Shown here: piece after piece, positions 1-7,355 of the stretch
Layout of the letters: the number at the start of each line of letters is the position of its first letter
Numbering within the stretch: the stretch's first letter is position 1
Assembly: GCA_903839855.1 (NCBI GenBank)
Contig: CAIMEB010000035.1
Location: 1 to 37,208 of the forward strand
From: an uncultured Methylococcaceae bacterium
GTDB lineage: Bacteria > Pseudomonadota > Gammaproteobacteria > Methylococcales > Methylomonadaceae
DNA: 37,208 nucleotides
Direction: 5' to 3'
The notes under the pieces: model-generated
Databases searched by the model: none
What the model saw: only the letters and a program-made list of their open reading frames with translations
Told to the model about the DNA's origin: nothing
Program-made: the position numbers and the translations under genes

Positions 1-71
1 AGCTAAGCCGTTTATCTTTAAAGTCACTGGCCGTTTTTTAATGGCTACGGTAGCTTGTTGTTAATTTTTTA

Positions 72-90
72 TTGACATCAAAAGTGTCAA
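72..90. repeat. Short inverted repeat TTGACA...TGTCAA
   Basis: TTGACA at 72-77 and its exact complement TGTCAA at 85-90 are separated by seven bases. The right arm lies inside a 14-base sequence (80-93) that recurs with one mismatch at 589-602. The inverted repeat sits just outside the stop of the truncated methyltransferase, so it may mark an old element end or a deletion junction. Confidence 0.4.
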
Positions 91-93
91 CTA
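80..93 (+). repeat. Left copy of a 14-base direct repeat
   Basis: AAAAGTGTCAACTA at 80-93 matches AAAAATGTCAACTA at 589-602 in 13 of 14 positions. The pair brackets the degraded methyltransferase block, as expected for recombination or insertion boundaries. No transposase remains between them. Confidence 0.35.
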
Positions 94-104
94 CTTTTAG
101 GCTG

Positions 105-362
105 CTATGAAGGATGCCCTATTTTCTTTAATAAACAAGCAAAATATCCACTACCACAGCCCATATCTAAGCCCATAGCGGCTGGAGCTTGCTGTAGTAT
201 AAAATGTCCAAAGAATGAACGAGTAATACCAAAGTCAGAAGGGAAGACATTCTTGGCAATCATTAAATGAATTCCATCTAACTCTACCGGATAAGGCTGT
301 CTATCTAAATAGTAAGATAATTCTTTTTCTCTTTTTGCAATACTCATAACTGGAGTATTCAT
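105..362 (-). pseudogene. Truncated class I SAM-dependent methyltransferase (N-terminal fragment)
   Basis: An 85-residue frame starts at an ATG with an AGAGG-type ribosome binding site about nine bases upstream. It contains the glycine-rich SAM-binding motif I (LDMGCGSGYFACLLKK, about residues 65-80). Such enzymes usually exceed 200 residues, and this one stops five residues after motif I, so the other SAM-binding motifs and any catalytic region are gone. The break lies close to an inverted repeat at 72-90. The substrate cannot be told. It is probably a non-functional remnant. A very short functional protein is possible but unlikely. Confidence 0.6.
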
Positions 363-595
363 ATTTTTTAACCTCTACACTTAATTCAGGTTTAAGTCCG
401 ACAGTATTTAATTCAATTCCGGTGTAACTTCTTCTGCTATTCGTTTAATGTACTCATCAGCTAATATATCAGTTATTTGAGTAATTCCATGTTATTGCAT
501 TGAGGCGACTAGAGGTATAATAATCTCAATCGAGTCTGTTATACTCGCAACAGGTTGTTAATTTGATCATACAATCACTCACTCAGTTAAAAATG
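363..595 (-). pseudogene. Decayed coding remnant upstream of the methyltransferase fragment
   Basis: On the minus strand one frame reads about 21 residues (ending PLVASMQ), then a TAA, then 27 more residues (from HGITQITDILADEY to EEVTPELN) before a second stop about 25 bases ahead of the methyltransferase start. The flanking codons read like normal protein, so the TAA looks like a nonsense mutation in an old gene. I do not recognise the family. Its position and strand suggest it was once co-transcribed with the methyltransferase. Confidence 0.4.
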
Positions 596-602
596 TCAAC
601 TA
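589..602 (+). repeat. Right copy of a 14-base direct repeat
   Basis: AAAAATGTCAACTA, partner of the copy at 80-93. From here to the dprA coding region (about 603-838) I see no intact gene. There is an AGGAG ribosome-binding-like sequence at 744-748, followed five bases later by ATA and only eleven codons before a stop. Confidence 0.35.
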
Positions 603-838
603 TCAAATCAAACATAAACCATAATGATATCGACTCGGTGTCTATTTGAAGAACTTCCAAGAGAAGAAATACTTTTTATCATTTTATCATTAATTTCTTG
701 GGAGAAATCCGCTACTAAATAAAAGATCCTTTAGAATTAAATGAGGAGAAACGATAAAAAACGTAATCAAAATCTCTTTCACCTTTTAATTAAACTTAAA
801 ACACTCTGAATATTATCGCACCCACCTCTGACAATGAC

Positions 839-1912
839 ATAAAATACTGGTTTGCCTTATTGCGTACGCCTGGTGTTGGTTGTCGAACGTTTCTTAACTT
901 ATTAAAAACACATACGCCCGTACAACTGTTTAGTGAATCCACTTCTGTATTGTCATCCTTGGGCTTAAAAAGCCCTAGTATTGAAGTTATCAAGAATCCC
1001 GATTGGACAACCATTGATAACGATCTCACCTGGTTAAGTCTAAGTAACAACTATGCCATCACCTTCAATGACAGCAATTACCCTTATCAATTAAAAGAGA
1101 TTGCTGATCCACCGCCCGTGTTATTTGTACGGGGTAATCCTAATTTATTAGCCGCGTCCCAAATAGCCATCGTAGGCAGTCGTAATCCCTCTACCTTAGG
1201 CGAAGAAACAGCCTTTAACTTTGCCAAAACATTAAGTCTGTATGGCTTTACCATTACCAGTGGGTTAGCTTTAGGTATCGATGCAGCAAGCCATCGAGGC
1301 GCATTATCTGCAAAAGGTTATACTATTGCCGTGGCAGGCACCGGATTAGATCGGGTTTATCCTGCATTACACAAAGACTTAGCCACTGAAATCGTCAATA
1401 CCGGCGCCATCATTTCCGAGTTTCCTCCTGGCACAACCGCTAAGGCGAATCACTTTCCAAGACGAAACCGAATTATCAGTGGCTTATGCCAAGGTTTGCT
1501 GGTGGTCGAAGCAGCCAAACAAAGTGGCTCCTTAATTACTGCGCGTATGGCTTTAGAACAAAATAGAGAAGTATTTGCCATACCCGGCTCTATACATAAC
1601 CCATTAGCCCGTGGATGCAATGCATTAATCCGTCAAGGTGCCAAACTTGTCGAAACAAGCCAAGATATTATTGAAGAATTACATCAATATTATCAATCAG
1701 ATAAGAAAATACTGTTACTCCCTGATGAATCAACACTTGACCTAGAGCAACAAACATTATTGAATCGCATTATGTTTAGCCCGACTTCTATTGATGAGCT
1801 AGTGCAAATTACCGGAAATTCTGTTGAGATTATTTCGTCAATGCTACTTATCTTAGAGCTACAAGGCTACTTAGAAGGAACGGCTGGCGGTTGCTATATA
1901 CGCTTAAAATAA
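839..1912 (+). CDS. dprA: DNA processing protein DprA (Smf)
   Basis: DprA loads RecA onto incoming single-stranded DNA during natural transformation and shields it from nucleases. The Rossmann-like core is clear: IAIVGSRNPSTLGE, the glycine-rich TSGLALGIDAASHRGAL, and a FPPGT...RNRIISGL segment. A C-terminal winged-helix-like region follows (LLNRIMFSPTSIDELVQITG). The start is a problem. The first canonical start is TTG at 860, but it cuts the conserved N-terminal helix (YWFALLRTPGVG). The frame is open back to 800 without any ATG, GTG or TTG. I draw it from the ATA at 839. ATT at 812 and CTG at 806 are alternatives, and none has a good ribosome binding site. The upstream DNA is degraded, so the 5' end may have been damaged. 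smg and topA follow on the same strand. Confidence 0.93.
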   Translation: MKYWFALLRTPGVGCRTFLNLLKTHTPVQLFSESTSVLSSLGLKSPSIEVIKNPDWTTIDNDLTWLSLSNNYAITFNDSNYPYQLKEIADPPPVLFVRGNPNLLAASQIAIVGSRNPSTLGEETAFNFAKTLSLYGFTITSGLALGIDAASHRGALSAKGYTIAVAGTGLDRVYPALHKDLATEIVNTGAIISEFPPGTTAKANHFPRRNRIISGLCQGLLVVEAAKQSGSLITARMALEQNREVFAIPGSIHNPLARGCNALIRQGAKLVETSQDIIEELHQYYQSDKKILLLPDESTLDLEQQTLLNRIMFSPTSIDELVQITGNSVEIISSMLLILELQGYLEGTAGGCYIRLK

Positions 1913-1933
1913 TCATTAAAGAACGAATATACT

Positions 1934-2401
1934 ATGAAAGAAAATATTTTTGATGTGCTAATGTATCTTTTCGAAAACTATATGGAAGATGAAATTGACT
2001 TACCGCCCGATAGTGATGTCATCAGGACAGAATTAGAGGAAGCGGGATTTCAATCGTGCGAAGTCAATAAAGCATTTGACTGGCTAGACTCATTAGCTTT
2101 AGAAGGCACCATAAAGCCGACCATTACCTCTGCTTTTCGGATTTTTTGCCCACAGGAAAACGAAAAACTTGACCTTGAGTGCCGTAACCTTATTATGTTT
2201 CTTGAACAAAGTGGTATTTTAACGTCCACTAATCGAGAGCTTGTGATTGATCGTGTTATGGCGCTAGAGCATGAAGAAATATCAATAGAAAAGCTTAAAT
2301 GGATTATTTTAATGGTATTGTTAAGCCAGCCTGATGAAGAAATTGCTTTTTCCAGGATGGAAGATATAGTCTATGATTTGATTCCTGCTTACTTACATTG
2401 A
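1934..2401 (+). CDS. smg: Smg family protein (DUF494)
   Basis: This acidic 155-residue protein begins MKENIFDVLMYLFENYMEDE, the typical start of the Smg/DUF494 family, and matches the family in length. The family is small, probably cytosolic and mostly helical, with no assigned biochemical activity. It is recognised mainly by its position between dprA and topA, which is the case here. The gene lies 21 bases after dprA, so the two are probably co-transcribed. A 78-base gap separates it from topA. Confidence 0.93.
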   Translation: MKENIFDVLMYLFENYMEDEIDLPPDSDVIRTELEEAGFQSCEVNKAFDWLDSLALEGTIKPTITSAFRIFCPQENEKLDLECRNLIMFLEQSGILTSTNRELVIDRVMALEHEEISIEKLKWIILMVLLSQPDEEIAFSRMEDIVYDLIPAYLH

Positions 2402-2479
2402 TATTGATTCAAAGTACGGTGTCCAACCCTTTTACATTCATATCCTCCTTCTATTGAACCTTAATCGTTATTAAAGTAA

Positions 2480-4831
2480 ATGAGTAAAAATCTTGTCATT
2501 GTAGAATCGCCTGCAAAAGCAAAAACCATAGAGAAGTATTTAGGTAAAGACTTCCATGTTTTAGCTTCCTATGGTCATGTGAGAGACCTTGTTCCCAAGG
2601 AAGGTGCCGTTGATCCTAACAATGACTTTGCCATGAAATATGAAGTCATAGACCGTAATCAACGCCACGTTCAGGCAATCAGTAAAGCCCTTAAATTAGC
2701 AGACACTTTATATCTGGCAACCGACCCTGATAGAGAGGGTGAAGCCATTTCCTGGCATTTGTATGAATTATTAAAAGAGAAAAAACTACTCAAAGACAAA
2801 CCGGTACATCGAGTCGTTTTTCATGAAATTACTAAAAAAGCAGTCACCGAAGCCATTGCTAATCCAGAGAAGCTGGCTATTAACTTAATCAATGCCCAAC
2901 AGGCTCGTCGTGCACTTGATTATTTAGTGGGTTTTAACTTGTCTCCTCTGTTATGGAAAAAGATCCGTAGAGGCCTTTCTGCTGGCCGCGTTCAAAGCCC
3001 TGCTTTACGGATGATAGTCGAACGTGAACTAGAGATTGAAGCCTTTAAAACCCGTGAATACTGGTCCGTTGATGCCACATTAACCAGTCAAGAGCAAAGC
3101 TTTAAAGCCAAACTGACCCATTTTGATAACATCAAACTCAATCAATTCAGTATTACTGACGAGATACAGGCCGAACAAACAAAACAAACCTTGCTAACAG
3201 CTGCCGATGGTCACCTATTGGTGAGTAAACTCGAGAAAAAGCAACAAAAACGTAACCCTGCTCCCCCGTTTATAACTTCAACACTGCAACAGGAAGCGTC
3301 ACGTAAATTAGGCTTTACCACTAAACGCACCATGATTGTTGCCCAGCAGCTCTATGAAGGCATTGATATCGGTGGAGAAACGCAAGGTTTAATTACCTAT
3401 ATGCGTACAGATTCGGTTAATTTATCCATTGAAGCCGTGGAAGAAATACGCGCACTGATCGTTGAAAAATACGGCGCTAAAAACATACCGAAAGAACCTC
3501 GGGTATTTAAAACCAAGTCAAAAAATGCTCAGGAAGCGCATGAAGCCATAAGACCGACCAATTCAAGCTATCTACCAGCTCAAATCAAAGACTATCTGAC
3601 AGTTGAGCAATACAAACTCTATGATCTTATCTGGAAACGAACGATTGCCTGCCAAATGATCCACGCGACACTCAATATGATCGCAGTAGATTTAACTTGT
3701 GGAGAAGATAGCCATATTTTTAGAGCGGCTGGCTCCACGATTGCAAGCCCCGGGTTTATGGCTGTTTATCTGGAAGGAAAGGATGATAGCAAAGAGAGTG
3801 ATGATAAGGAAAGCTTTTTACCCCCCCTCGAAGAAGGTCGCCCAATCCCGCTCAATGACATTATCACGGGACAACACTTTACCGAACCCCCACCGCGTTA
3901 TGGTGAGGCCAGTTTGGTTAAATCGCTTGAAGAACACGGCATTGGTCGACCGTCAACCTATGCTTCGATTATTTCTACGCTCCAGAATCGTGAGTATGTT
4001 ACGCTGGACAGTAAGCGCTTTTACCCTACCGATGTCGGTAGAATTGTTAATAAGTTTCTAACCGAGCATTTCACTAAATACGTTGATTATGATTTTACCG
4101 CCAATCTGGAAGATGATCTGGATGCAGTTTCACGCGGTGAAAAGGATTGGATCCCGTTAATGCGGGAGTTCTGGACACCGTTTACCGCGATGATCCATGA
4201 GAAGGAAACCAGCATCCAGCGTAAAGATGTGACTCAAGAAGCCCTTGATGAAAAATGTCCTGAGTGTAGCAGCCCTTTATCGATTCGCTTAGGTAGAAAT
4301 GGTCGATTTATTGGCTGTACAAATTATCCCGAATGCTCGTATACCAGAAACTTAAACGGCGATGCCACGACAACTGATGAACCCGAAGTATTAGATGGCA
4401 GAACCTGCCCGGCTTGTGACTCACCGTTAATTTTTAAAACAGGTCGCTATGGCAAATTCATTGGTTGCAGTGCTTACCCAAAATGTAAGCATATTGAACC
4501 CATTGAAAAGCCATTGGATACTCAGATCGAATGCCCTCAATGTAAAAAAGGCAGCATTCTTAAACGTAAATCACGTAATGGAAAGATCTTTTACTCGTGC
4601 TCAGGCTATCCAAAATGTGATTATGCACTCTGGAACAATCCGATTAAAGAAAGCTGCCCACAATGCCAATGGCCTATTTTAACAGTAAAAGAAACCAAAC
4701 GTCGAGGTGTAGAAAAAGTTTGTCCTCAGAAAGATTGTAACTATGCAACGCCTTATGAAGGTGATCCCGCTGATGTACAGGGGCCGACAGCCACCGCAAA
4801 TCAGGAGGCAGAAGTCGTTAAAGATGGATGA
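2480..4831 (+). CDS. topA: DNA topoisomerase I (type IA, omega protein)
   Basis: TopA relaxes negative supercoils by cutting one strand through a 5'-phosphotyrosine link. The N-terminal Toprim domain has [18 protein letters not shown] with its catalytic Glu, and the DPDREGEAI metal-binding motif. The active-site Tyr is Y307 in [13 protein letters not shown]. The C-terminal third carries four zinc-ribbon-like cysteine modules starting near C593, C643, C685 and C726. The fourth is degenerate, ending VCPQKDC. At 783 residues it is somewhat shorter than the E. coli enzyme (865). The last 14 bases overlap the end of the convergent rnhB gene. Confidence 0.98.
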   Translation: MSKNLVIVESPAKAKTIEKYLGKDFHVLASYGHVRDLVPKEGAVDPNNDFAMKYEVIDRNQRHVQAISKALKLADTLYLATDPDREGEAISWHLYELLKEKKLLKDKPVHRVVFHEITKKAVTEAIANPEKLAINLINAQQARRALDYLVGFNLSPLLWKKIRRGLSAGRVQSPALRMIVERELEIEAFKTREYWSVDATLTSQEQSFKAKLTHFDNIKLNQFSITDEIQAEQTKQTLLTAADGHLLVSKLEKKQQKRNPAPPFITSTLQQEASRKLGFTTKRTMIVAQQLYEGIDIGGETQGLITYMRTDSVNLSIEAVEEIRALIVEKYGAKNIPKEPRVFKTKSKNAQEAHEAIRPTNSSYLPAQIKDYLTVEQYKLYDLIWKRTIACQMIHATLNMIAVDLTCGEDSHIFRAAGSTIASPGFMAVYLEGKDDSKESDDKESFLPPLEEGRPIPLNDIITGQHFTEPPPRYGEASLVKSLEEHGIGRPSTYASIISTLQNREYVTLDSKRFYPTDVGRIVNKFLTEHFTKYVDYDFTANLEDDLDAVSRGEKDWIPLMREFWTPFTAMIHEKETSIQRKDVTQEALDEKCPECSSPLSIRLGRNGRFIGCTNYPECSYTRNLNGDATTTDEPEVLDGRTCPACDSPLIFKTGRYGKFIGCSAYPKCKHIEPIEKPLDTQIECPQCKKGSILKRKSRNGKIFYSCSGYPKCDYALWNNPIKESCPQCQWPILTVKETKRRGVEKVCPQKDCNYATPYEGDPADVQGPTATANQEAEVVKDG

Positions 4832-5423
4832 GCATGGTTTTAATTGGCTTAAACGACTTTCTATGGATAGGTAAAACACCAAACGTTTCAATCTCGTTTA
4901 AGTGCTGTTTTGTCCCATACCCCTTATGCTGACCAAAAGTAAATTGGGGGTATTCCTTATCAAGATTAACCATCAGCCTATCACGCTCAACCTTCGCTAA
5001 TATGGAGGCCGCGCTGATAGCCTGTACTTTACTGTCACCTTTAATAATCGCCTGCCCATGCATCAATAACTTAGGGAGTTGATTACCATCGACCAAAACC
5101 TGTTCAGGCTGAATGGCTAATCCATTCACGGCTCGCTGCATAGCCAATAAGGTTGCTTGCAGAATATTAAGCTCATCAATCTCTTCGACCGTTGCAAACG
5201 CAATGAACCAGCATAGGGCTTTTTCCTTTATCTCTTGAAAAAGCATATCCCGTTTACGCTCACTCAGCACTTTGGAATCGGCTAAACCACCAATGGGTCT
5301 GGAGGGGTCAAGAATAACCGCAGCGGCAACAACAGAACCAGCAAGCGAACCTCTACCGACTTCATCAACCCCCGCAATTAAGGGACTATAGGATAAATCC
5401 TTAAAACCAGCTGCTGAGCTTAT
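4818..5423 (-). CDS. rnhB: Ribonuclease HII
   Basis: RNase HII cuts the RNA strand of RNA/DNA hybrids and single ribonucleotides in DNA. All four acidic catalytic residues are present: Asp and Glu in [13 protein letters not shown] (residues 20-21 with this start), Asp in [11 protein letters not shown] (112) and Asp in [17 protein letters not shown] (130). Their spacing equals that of the E. coli enzyme. The first canonical start, GTG at 5270, would delete the first catalytic pair and cannot be right. The frame is open to about 5432 with only ATT (5429) and ATA (5423) as possible starts. An AGAGGG sequence lies eight bases before the ATA. The gene therefore either touches or slightly overlaps the end of lpxA. 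Its 3' end overlaps topA by 14 bases. Confidence 0.93.
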   Translation of the reverse strand: MSSAAGFKDLSYSPLIAGVDEVGRGSLAGSVVAAAVILDPSRPIGGLADSKVLSERKRDMLFQEIKEKALCWFIAFATVEEIDELNILQATLLAMQRAVNGLAIQPEQVLVDGNQLPKLLMHGQAIIKGDSKVQAISAASILAKVERDRLMVNLDKEYPQFTFGQHKGYGTKQHLNEIETFGVLPIHRKSFKPIKTMLIHL

Positions 5424-6190
5424 CTCAATATCCCTCTATTCACATTTCTTAAAAAGCTAATCATTTCGGCTACCTGTTCACTTTCTCCCGCCATTTCTTC
5501 CATTTTCTCTATGGCATCTTCCAAACGTAAATTCATTTTGTAAATGAGCTTGTAAGCATTTCTGATTAAACGGATGTCTTCAGGAGAAATGCCATTACGT
5601 TCCATACCCACTGAATTGATACCATGAGGACGGGTTGGCTTACCGCCGACCATAACGAAAGGTGGAATATCCTGTGTTATTGCGCTACCCATCGCTGCAA
5701 AACTATACTGACCAACTTGAGTAAATTGATGCACTAAAGTAAAGCCACCCAAAATGGCGTAGCTATTAAGATGCACATGTCCCGCTAAAGATGCTCCGTT
5801 AGCCATAATGACATGATCACCAATAATACAATCATGAGCAATATGGGTATAAGCCATGAACAAATTATCATGACCTATTTTGGTAACACAATTATCTTGC
5901 TGAGTCCCTCTATGCATAGAAGTAAATTCTCTAATGGTATTTCTATCGCCAATTTCAAGTCGCGTTACTTCAGCCGCATATTTTTTGTCCTGAGGATCAT
6001 CGCCAATAGAAGCAAACTGATAAATACGATTATCTTTACCAATACTGGTTGGGCCTTTAATGACTGTATGCGACCCTATCACCGTACCCGAATCGATTTT
6101 TACATCAGCGCCAATGACAGTAAATGGCCCAACAGATACATTATCCGCTAATTCAGCTTTTCTATCGATGATAGCGGTCGAATGAATCAA
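5420..6190 (-). CDS. lpxA: UDP-N-acetylglucosamine acyltransferase LpxA
   Basis: LpxA performs the first step of lipid A synthesis, moving a 3-hydroxyacyl chain from acyl-carrier protein to UDP-GlcNAc in the cytosol. Left-handed beta-helix hexapeptide repeats fill the N-terminal two thirds ([25 protein letters not shown]). The catalytic histidine is the second one in YTHIAHDC, and the [13 protein letters not shown] segment binds the nucleotide. Two starts are possible: ATG at 6214, inside fabZ, and TTG at 6190, two bases after the fabZ stop. I prefer TTG because the protein then begins (M)[13 protein letters not shown], the usual LpxA start, giving 256 residues. It is probably translationally coupled to fabZ. 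Its usual partner lpxB does not follow; rnhB does. Confidence 0.96.
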   Translation of the reverse strand: MIHSTAIIDRKAELADNVSVGPFTVIGADVKIDSGTVIGSHTVIKGPTSIGKDNRIYQFASIGDDPQDKKYAAEVTRLEIGDRNTIREFTSMHRGTQQDNCVTKIGHDNLFMAYTHIAHDCIIGDHVIMANGASLAGHVHLNSYAILGGFTLVHQFTQVGQYSFAAMGSAITQDIPPFVMVGGKPTRPHGINSVGMERNGISPEDIRLIRNAYKLIYKMNLRLEDAIEKMEEMAGESEQVAEMISFLRNVNRGILR

Positions 6191-6192
6191 AT

Positions 6193-6636
6193 TCAATCTA
6201 CCACCGCTGCACATCTAATTTCGGCACTGGCGACAAACTCGCCATCAACTTCAGCACGACATTCAAAAGCCCATATATTCCGTTTACTTTTAACAAATGT
6301 TGACTCTAACATCAATTGGTCACCCGGAACTACAGGTCTTTTAAATTTAGCCTTATCAATACCCACTAAATAATAAATCATGCCAGCTAATTCGTCTCCA
6401 GCCGTTTCAGAGGCTAACAAACCGGTCGTTTGTGCCAAGGCTTCTAAAATGAGTACGCCCGGCATAATAGGCTTTTGTGGAAAATGGCCTTGAAAAAAGG
6501 GTTCGTTATAAGTGACATTTTTCACGCCTAACAACCGAATCCCTGGCTCACATTCAATCACCTTATCAACCAATAAGAACGGATATCGATGAGGCAAAAA
6601 GGCTTGAATTTGTAAAATATCTAACGTAATAGACAT
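6193..6636 (-). CDS. fabZ: 3-hydroxyacyl-[acyl-carrier-protein] dehydratase FabZ
   Basis: FabZ dehydrates 3-hydroxyacyl-ACP in fatty acid elongation and competes with LpxA for the C14 substrate, which explains why the genes travel together. The hot-dog fold signature is clear: [14 protein letters not shown] near the start, then [20 protein letters not shown] with catalytic His51 and Glu65 at the same 14-residue spacing as in E. coli. At 147 residues it is family length. It is preceded by a 114-base spacer after skp where lpxD would usually lie. That spacer holds a small hairpin (GTTAAG at 6683-6688, CTTAAC at 6693-6698). Confidence 0.97.
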   Translation of the reverse strand: MSITLDILQIQAFLPHRYPFLLVDKVIECEPGIRLLGVKNVTYNEPFFQGHFPQKPIMPGVLILEALAQTTGLLASETAGDELAGMIYYLVGIDKAKFKRPVVPGDQLMLESTFVKSKRNIWAFECRAEVDGEFVASAEIRCAAVVD

Positions 6637-6750
6637 AATTTAGATTTCTTTAATTAAAAAAAGAAGTTATCAGACTCATAACGTTAAGTCTCCTTAACAA
6701 GACATCAGTCCATAACTTAGAACAATCTTTCACTATTACCTATAACTGAA

Positions 6751-7254
6751 TTACTCAGGCATTGTAGACAATTTCTTTACCACTTGTTCTGTAATATCAA
6801 ATTGTTCTTTTTTATAAACAACAAAATCTGAAAGAAGTAATAAATCAAAATCTTCATCTTTAGCAATTTTGCTAGCGACTTCCACAATACCGCGCTGCAA
6901 CTTGCCTAACTCTTCGTTACGATTAGCGTTAATGTCTTCATTAAATTCTTGCTGTGCTTTTTTGAAATCTCTCAACTTTGTTTGAAAATCCTTTGAAATA
7001 TTGCGCTTTTCATCTTCACTCATGATAGCCCCATCCTTGTTTACCTTGTCTTCTAATGCCTGAATTTCTTTACCCTGGCTTTCTAACTGCTTACCACGCG
7101 CACCAAACTTAAGGTCAAAGCGTTTGTTTACTTTCTCCAATTGCGGGGTTTTTTCAAGAACTGCGTTCATATTAATAACGCCAATCTTTAAATCTGCATA
7201 ACTGACGTTTCCAACAAACATGAGTCCTAAAAATAAAGCAATTTTCTTTTTCAT
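6751..7254 (-). CDS. skp: Periplasmic chaperone Skp (OmpH)
   Basis: Skp holds unfolded outer-membrane proteins in the periplasm before BamA inserts them. The N-terminus is a signal peptide (KKKIALFLGLMFVGNVSYA, cleavage after about residue 20). The mature start DLKIGVINMNAVLEKTPQ is the conserved beta-strand of the family. It is followed by a long charged helical region (about residues 45-125) forming the coiled-coil tentacles. The total of 167 residues is normal. It lies 101 bases after bamA on the same strand, the classic order. Confidence 0.93.
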   Translation of the reverse strand: MKKKIALFLGLMFVGNVSYADLKIGVINMNAVLEKTPQLEKVNKRFDLKFGARGKQLESQGKEIQALEDKVNKDGAIMSEDEKRNISKDFQTKLRDFKKAQQEFNEDINANRNEELGKLQRGIVEVASKIAKDEDFDLLLLSDFVVYKKEQFDITEQVVKKLSTMPE

Positions 7255-7355
7255 TGTTAAATCGATCTCTGGTTATAGTTAAGTTAAAAAATAGGTAAAA
7301 GGAATAATATCTGTTAAATTATAGGGGATAAGCCCTAGAATCTAAACAACTTCTG

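Noticed and set aside
741-809. 22-codon frame MRRNDKKRNQNLF... upstream of dprA
   Set aside because: Very basic low-complexity peptide with no family resemblance; its ATG overlaps the AGGAG sequence that would serve another start.
7255-7355. Sigma-E type promoter before skp or bamA
   Set aside because: I looked for GGAACTT-N16-TCTGA patterns and found no convincing match.
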